Source: Flagellimonas sp. CMM7
GTDB taxonomy: Bacteria > Bacteroidota > Bacteroidia > Flavobacteriales > Flavobacteriaceae
Direction of reading: 5' to 3'
Length of the DNA: 64,000 bases
NCBI RefSeq assembly: GCF_021390195.1
Contig: NZ_CP090003.1
Coordinates: 484,001 to 548,000 of the forward strand
Positions within the stretch are counted from its first letter, which is position 1, and each line of letters opens with the position of its first letter. Below the pieces are notes generated by a model. That model had not been told where the DNA came from. It worked only from the letters and a program-made list of their open reading frames with translations, and did not search any database. Position numbers and translations under genes: made by a program. This document shows, piece by piece, positions 59,154-64,000 of the stretch.

Positions 59154-60575
59154 ATGAGAAAATTAAAACTTTTGGTAATGGCCATATTGTTATTTTCCTG
59201 TTCTAAGGATTCCATAAATGAAGAGGAGTTTTTTAACAGTAATAAATCGCTTTTATCCTTTTCCGTCCAAGAGATGCCCGATCATGTGTTTTCAAGTGTG
59301 GGGCAGAACCAATTGGAAACCTTTTTGGAACATCCCACGGATTTGATAGCACTGACCGCCGTTTTTTCAGTATCACAAGGAGCTACAGTCTATGTAGATA
59401 GTTTGGCGCAACAATCAGGTGTTACTAAAAATGATTTTACAGATAAAGTAACCTATACCATTAAGGCAGAAGACGGGAGCAAGTCTCATTTTACGGTGCA
59501 AATTAATTTGAAGATCAATAGCGCTCAAATACCTGTAGATCCAGATGCATCCGCAGAAATACAAAATTTATTGAAAAATCTTAACACTTTAACAGCGAGC
59601 AACCAATTTGCTTTTGGGCAAGAGTTTCCATTGTCATTTCAATTGAACAGCTTGAACTTTGATTTGAACACCTCAGATTGTAAAGATGTTTCTGGAGACC
59701 ATCCAGGAGTTTTTGGCATAGATCCACATTATATGTTGTACAAAAGTGCGGCTGAGCGCCAATTACATATTGATGAGGCAAGGTCGGCTTATGAAAATGG
59801 TTCAATTGTTACTTTTGATTTTCATCAAAGAAGTAGAGTGGATGGTCAGATTTATTACAATCAAATTACCACAGACACAGACAAGAGCTTAATATATGAT
59901 ATTGTCAATGACCAAAACGCAGCGAGATTATGGTATTTTAGCGAAATTGATGAGATTTTAGGTATTATCAACAATGATTTAGGCTTTCCCATTATCTTTA
60001 GGTTGTTCCATGAAATGAACGGCAATTGGTTTTGGTGGGGTACACAAACTGCTAACCACACTCCAACCCTATATATTGATTTTTATCGGTTGACTGTTGA
60101 TTATATCAAAGATAGGACCAATAACGTACTTTTCGCTTGGTCCCCTAATTGGGAAGCGGACGAATCATACTATCCGGGTGATAATTATGTTGATGTCGTA
60201 GGTATAGATTATTATGAAGCGACAAAAACGAATCTTTCCCAAAGTTTAAAAGACCTCACGATTTTTTCAACACAACACAATAAAGTAACCGCACTTACGG
60301 AGACAGGTGATCAAGGTTATATTCGTTCAAACGCAGATTTTTGGACGGAAAATATATTATCGGTTATAGAATATAGTGGAAATGAGATTAAAATTGCATG
60401 GGTCCTAGGTTGGTTCAATGCTCCGTGGGACAGCAGTCAAGACAACTTGTTCATTCCTAATACAAGTAGCCCTCAAAATGCCAAGGACGATTTTATGAAT
60501 TTTAAAAATAATGAAAAGGTGCTCTTTCAACAAGATGTAAAGGCTTTGAAAATTTATCAATCGGGTGGAGATTAG
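59154..60575 (+). CDS. GH26 glycosidase lipoprotein with N-terminal Ig-like module
   Basis: 473 aa. Lipobox LLFSC (Cys16). An N-terminal Ig/cadherin-like module (about 30-120, KVTYTIKAEDGSKSHFTVQI) precedes the GH26 barrel, which shows FAFGQEFPLSF in place of the usual FGHQ, acid/base Glu287 in FRLFHEMNGNWFWWG, and nucleophile Glu383 in ALTETGDQG. It likely cleaves beta-mannan, although GH26 also includes beta-1,3-xylanases and lichenases. It is the last gene of the cassette before the integrase relic. Confidence 0.9.
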   Translation: MRKLKLLVMAILLFSCSKDSINEEEFFNSNKSLLSFSVQEMPDHVFSSVGQNQLETFLEHPTDLIALTAVFSVSQGATVYVDSLAQQSGVTKNDFTDKVTYTIKAEDGSKSHFTVQINLKINSAQIPVDPDASAEIQNLLKNLNTLTASNQFAFGQEFPLSFQLNSLNFDLNTSDCKDVSGDHPGVFGIDPHYMLYKSAAERQLHIDEARSAYENGSIVTFDFHQRSRVDGQIYYNQITTDTDKSLIYDIVNDQNAARLWYFSEIDEILGIINNDLGFPIIFRLFHEMNGNWFWWGTQTANHTPTLYIDFYRLTVDYIKDRTNNVLFAWSPNWEADESYYPGDNYVDVVGIDYYEATKTNLSQSLKDLTIFSTQHNKVTALTETGDQGYIRSNADFWTENILSVIEYSGNEIKIAWVLGWFNAPWDSSQDNLFIPNTSSPQNAKDDFMNFKNNEKVLFQQDVKALKIYQSGGD

Positions 60576-60641
60576 TTTTTTAAGGTAAAATTTAGATTGC
60601 CAACTGATTCAACCGCTTTCTTTGAATAAGAATATAAGTTA

Positions 60642-61893
60642 TCATCCAGTTACCAAAAGATTTACATTATCCAATACCTCATTATCAAAATCCCTTAAAT
60701 ATTTTTCGGTGACTTTAACAGAGGAATGGCCGAAAGCCTCACTTATCAATTCTGTAGATATCCCCATATATTTAGCAATCGTAGCCCACGAATGCCGAAT
60801 GGAATATGTTGTGAATGTTCCCTCTATTCCGGCATCTTTAGCAATTATTCTAAGTCTTTCATTCATTCTACGTCGCTGGCTTTTATACTTTTGAAAATGC
60901 TTTGTTGATCCATCGTAATTGGTAGGGAAGAGGTAATCATTGCTCCTTTTGCTTAATAAGTAATAGTTTAATATTTTTTGAAGCCCATCAACGATTTTAA
61001 TGCTGAATTTATTTCCGGTTTTACTACGACCGTAATTCAACCTCCCATTTTCAATATCACTAACTCTGATTTTCATTAGGTCGATAAAATTCATTCCTCT
61101 ACTATAGAACATTACTAATGCATAGTTTTTGGCATGCCATAATGGTGACTCAAAAGGATATTCCAAGATTTTTATGTTTCCAATTTTTTCTTTACTGATT
61201 GCTCTTTTTTTGGTTCTTATGGTGGGAGGCATCCTATATTTACTAAAGGAGTTCGTTATTGGGGCAAATCTGTCTTCGGCGATAGCGGCATTGTACAATG
61301 ACCTAATTGTGTTTAATTAAATACACGGTATTCGGTGAATTGCCCTTTCCAATCTGATAGGCCTCAAAGCTTCTTAAAAAAGTCAAATCAATATCGTAAA
61401 GCTTCAAGTCCTTACCGTTGTTGTAATCCATAATTCTGTTCACACAATTACTTAGCGATTCGGCCGTTTCAGGTTTGTTTGCCAGTCTTTTGCGAGCGAT
61501 TATAACCGCTGCCCATTCTTTTAATGTAATCTGACTTTCTGCTCTACATTTTAATTCAGATTTTGGATTGTAGTTCCATTTATCTTCAATAATTTCGGTC
61601 AGCTGGCTTACATTGATTTTGTCTATATTGTTACCTCACTCTCTCAGCACTTTTTTTGCGATATAGAGTTTATCCTCTAAATCTGAATTGACATCCTCAA
61701 AGTCCATTCTTTTATTATTGGATTGGGATTTTTTAAGGCAATAATTCTTACTATCCCAACCAATTGTCGAAGTATAATGGCCTACTTTTAATAAGCGTGT
61801 CTTTCGATTATAAACTCGCAAAGAAATTGGAAAGGTTCCGTCGATTCTTTTAGAACTTTCCCTAGTATCCAATACAAGTTTTATGCGGGCCAT
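60642..61893 (-). pseudogene. Tyrosine recombinase/integrase, broken by a stop and a frameshift
   Basis: Read as one gene of about 415 codons, the normal length of Bacteroidota integrases. The arm-binding domain (61636-61893, MARIKLVLDTRESSKRIDGT) ends at an in-frame TGA (61636-61638) after KKVLRE. The same frame continues with GNNIDKINVSQLTEIIEDKW and, further on, IIARKRLANKPETAE. A frameshift near 61305 separates NSPNTVYL from LNTIRSLYNAAIAEDRFAPI. The catalytic part (60642-61298) retains RGMNFIDLMKIRVSD, YSIRHSWAT, FGHSSVKV and the nucleophile Tyr in TEKYLRDF. Two lesions make it inactive. Its 5' end points to the truncated kinase at 62048. Confidence 0.9.
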
Positions 61894-62047
61894 TTCTCAT
61901 CTAATTTGAACTAAAAGTTACGAGAAAAACTGCACACTTTCTGCACACTATTTTAACATATCATATGATTTTAAAAAAAGGTAAAAATGTTAAATAACTG
62001 ATATATAGTTATTTATATAATATTTTCTTAACATTTGAACATGAAAT

Positions 62048-62308
62048 TTGGGCCTAATAGAAGGGGGCGAAATAAAAATCCAAATTACCCGCCAAATAAA
62101 TGATTTAAACATTTCAATTTGTGATTCTGGTAAGGGTATTGACGGAAAAAGAAAAAAGGAGATTCTTACCAAAGGTGTTGGCCTTTCCAATACCAATGAA
62201 AGACTTATAAAAATGCACGGAACGGGAATAAAGCTAATAGAGAATGAGCTAAAAGGTCTTTGTGTACACTTTTCCATTCCATTGGATAAAACTGAAATAC
62301 AAAAATGA
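62048..62308 (+). pseudogene. 3' stub of a LytS-like histidine kinase
   Basis: 86 codons of the C-terminal HATPase: GLIEGGEIKIQITRQINDLN, then ISICDSGKGIDGKRKKEIL, then TKGVGLSNTNERLIKMHG. The family continues upstream with the N-box ENAIKHG, which would join directly to GLIEGG; instead the frame hits stops at once. Membrane, HisKA-like and N-box parts are missing. The 3' end overlaps the LytTR regulator (ATGA), the normal kinase-regulator coupling. It appears cut by the integration event whose integrase relic ends 155 bp away. Confidence 0.85.
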
Positions 62309-63036
62309 AGAAGGTAATTATTGTAGATGATGAAGAACCAGCTAGAAAGCTGATTAAAGAATTCTTACAACCATATAAAGATTTGGTCATTATCGAAGAA
62401 TGTAACAATGGTGTGGATGCCGTTAAAGCTATCAATACCTTTAAACCGGATTTAGTCTTTCTAGACATTCAAACGCCAGGGTTTACGGGCTTTGAGGTTC
62501 TACAAAGACTGCAAGAAATGCCACAAATCATATTCTCTACGGCCTATGACCAATATGCCTTTAAGGCTTTTGAGGTTCACGCAGTAGATTACTTGCTCAA
62601 ACCCTTTAAACAGGAACGTTTTGATGAAGCTATTGAAAAGATAATGACCAATGACAAAGGCTATCTCAATCAAATTCAGACTTTGGTTAATGGACTTAAC
62701 GAACAGGAAACGCATCTTACGAATATTTTGGTTTCTGTTCGTAATAAGCTTATCAACATTCCTATTGCCAATATCATTTACATTCAGGCAGACGGCAACT
62801 ATGCCAAACTCATTTTGGAAAAGAGCTCACATTTGACCAGTTATGGATTGTCAAAGCTGGAAGAAAAGCTCAATCCGCAACAGTTTATCAGGGTACATCG
62901 CTCCACAGTGATTAATATCAATGCGGTAAAGGAAGCCTACAGTTATCCTTCGAGTTACGAACTTATAATGACCAATGGCGATATTGTAAAGGTAAGCCGG
63001 AGTTATTTAGATAATATCAGGAAGTTAATCGTATAA
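62305..63036 (+). CDS. LytTR-family response regulator
   Basis: 243 aa. N-terminal receiver with acidic pair Asp8-Asp9 and phospho-acceptor Asp54 in LVFLDIQTPGFTGFEVL. C-terminal LytTR DNA-binding domain (about 140-243) with IYIQADGNYAKLILE, KLNPQQFIRVHRSTVINI and VSRSYLDNIRKLI. It would normally be phosphorylated by the kinase encoded just upstream, but only that gene's stub remains. It may be constitutively expressed, use another kinase, or be silent. Target genes unknown. Confidence 0.94.
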   Translation: MKKVIIVDDEEPARKLIKEFLQPYKDLVIIEECNNGVDAVKAINTFKPDLVFLDIQTPGFTGFEVLQRLQEMPQIIFSTAYDQYAFKAFEVHAVDYLLKPFKQERFDEAIEKIMTNDKGYLNQIQTLVNGLNEQETHLTNILVSVRNKLINIPIANIIYIQADGNYAKLILEKSSHLTSYGLSKLEEKLNPQQFIRVHRSTVININAVKEAYSYPSSYELIMTNGDIVKVSRSYLDNIRKLIV

Positions 63037-63362
63037 AACTTCTACCAAATTCATCAAATCATCAATTTGTGTCGAGCATAGCCGAAGCATCAAAAAACCA
63101 ACGATTCAAGAGACTTTCTTCATTTTTCAAAACATTCCAATTTTCTGTTCTTTTAATCGGCCTATTAATCATACTGAAAAAATTCTCAAAATAGCCTTTC
63201 ACGAACAAATCTCGTTTAATCCTTTTATAGTTATTGAGGACAATGACTCCATAATTCATATGTGGAATGACTGTAGGAACAATTCAAAATAAGTTTTGTA
63301 AAAATGTAATTCTTGATCCATTTCTGTAACTTATTAGTCATACATCATAATCAACCTAGAAA
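63037..63362. other. 326-bp intergenic stretch
   Basis: No gene, terminator or repeat is convincingly seen. A minus-strand 65-codon frame (63062-63259) is not protein-like. A short GTCGAGCATAGCCGAAGCA stretch at 63070-63088 may be a degenerate palindromic spacer repeat. Confidence 0.4.
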
Positions 63363-64000
63363 ATGATTCAGTTCTTTCGAAAGATTAGGCAAGAATATTT
63401 TACCCAAAATAGGTTTGGCAAATACTTCGTTTACGCCATTGGAGAAATCCTTCTGGTGGTCATCGGAATACTTATTGCCGTCGCCATAAACAATAGAAAC
63501 GAGCAGAAAAAACTCGATGCGCAATTAGAAACCTATCGAACAAGCCTCACCGAAGAATTAGGACAGGATATCGTTAATCTCAACAAATCCAAAGATGACC
63601 TTTTGCGAAAGCGGGAATCCATATTCAACTATGTGGATTATTACAATACGAAAAACCCAGAAGCCAACGTATTGCTTCAAAAAATGGAAGTCATCAATTG
63701 GTCCAAAAGCGCTTTCTATACCAATACCTACACCATTGAAGATTTAATAACTACGGGGAATCTTTCCCTTTTTCCCAAGCAGGAAAAACAAGCTATTTTG
63801 AAATTAAAGAACATTCAAGAACGGTACTTCACCTATGAAACACAAACCATAGAAAATAGTGCCCTCTACGATTTGGAACTGAAAAAAAATATCGACCTCT
63901 TGTTTTTTAAAGGGTACTCAGCAAAACAACACCCAACTGTTCTTAAGTGGAAAGACGACCTTGATTCCAAACAATTTAGGACATTGAACAACACCTTTGC
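63363..64000 (+). CDS. DUF6090-type membrane protein, partial
   Basis: 212 codons and still open at the window end. It starts at ATG 63363 (MIQFFRKIRQEYFTQNRFGK). After an amphipathic start, one membrane segment (YAIGEILLVVIGILIAVAIN) leads into a long coiled region (NEQKKLDAQLETYRTSLTEE). The MIxFFRxIRxxxxxxNxxxKY and GEILLVVIGILIA pattern is common in flavobacterial DUF6090 proteins, often in tandem copies. Function unknown. Confidence 0.85.
   Translation, partial: MIQFFRKIRQEYFTQNRFGKYFVYAIGEILLVVIGILIAVAINNRNEQKKLDAQLETYRTSLTEELGQDIVNLNKSKDDLLRKRESIFNYVDYYNTKNPEANVLLQKMEVINWSKSAFYTNTYTIEDLITTGNLSLFPKQEKQAILKLKNIQERYFTYETQTIENSALYDLELKKNIDLLFFKGYSAKQHPTVLKWKDDLDSKQFRTLNNTF

Noticed and set aside
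63062..63259. 65-codon minus-strand ORF near the LytTR gene
   Set aside because: No homology or ribosome site; probably spacer DNA.
1..64000. CRISPR array or restriction/phage-defence system
   Set aside because: No regularly spaced repeats and no cas, nuclease or toxin-antitoxin motifs were seen; the only short repeats are the 14-bp tandem, the hexanucleotide and the phased TCAAT.

Overview
The window is AT-rich DNA from a member of the Bacteroidota, most likely a marine Flavobacteriaceae species. The evidence is three SusC/SusD pairs, a hybrid two-component regulator (HTCS), lipobox-type surface lipoproteins, a DUF6090-type protein, a LytTR regulator and a TAnnTTTG-type promoter. No 16S gene is present, so the genus cannot be named. 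Most of the window is a large, patched-together polysaccharide utilisation region aimed at beta-mannan, probably galactomannan or galactoglucomannan, and possibly decorated or sulfated.

Region 1 (77-12309): a minus-strand operon of GH26 mannanase, GPH-type sugar importer, GH130 phosphorylase, AGE-family mannobiose 2-epimerase, SusC and SusD. It encodes a complete phosphorolytic route: mannan to mannobiose, then mannosyl-glucose, then mannose-1-phosphate plus glucose. A divergent AraC regulator and a secreted sugar isomerase-like TIM-barrel protein follow.

Region 2 (12310-18372) is a gene graveyard. It holds a frameshifted sulfatase remnant, a haem-motif FG-GAP lipoprotein, an ORF remnant with two in-frame stops, an unknown lipoprotein, a decayed second galK-galT copy, the 3' half of a tRNA with its terminator, and a manA 5' end fused to the tail of a calcineurin-like phosphoesterase.

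Region 3 (18407-43906) holds the second mannan block. The plus-strand genes are two clan GH-A enzymes (one GH5_7-like mannanase), a GntP permease, mannonate dehydratase, and a sulfatase broken by one in-frame stop. A 330-bp element with near-perfect terminal inverted repeats follows. The minus-strand genes are galM, galT, galK (galactose side chains), an intact sulfatase, another clan GH-A glycosidase, a probable surface glycan-binding lipoprotein and SusD/SusC. A divergent HTCS gene faces that SusC across four helically phased TCAAT motifs.

Region 4 (44040-61893) is a cassette bracketed by two homologous, decayed tyrosine integrases in the same orientation. A LacI regulator is divergent from an operon with two perfect palindromic operators just downstream of a Bacteroidota promoter. 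The operon encodes a TIM-barrel isomerase/epimerase, a Gfo/Idh/MocA oxidoreductase, a PhyH-type dioxygenase, SusC and SusD, ending at a terminator. Next come a CRTAC1/FG-GAP lipoprotein, a Tat-exported TIM-barrel protein, a seven-haem cytochrome c and a GH26 enzyme. The mix of glycan import, sugar oxidoreductase, exported TIM-barrel lyase-like proteins and multihaem cytochrome suggests oxidative glycoside breakdown beside ordinary hydrolysis. It is the best candidate here for an undescribed system.

Region 5 (62048-64000) looks like older chromosome: the 3' stub of a LytS-like histidine kinase, truncated where the integrase region ends, its LytTR response regulator, and a DUF6090 membrane protein running off the window.
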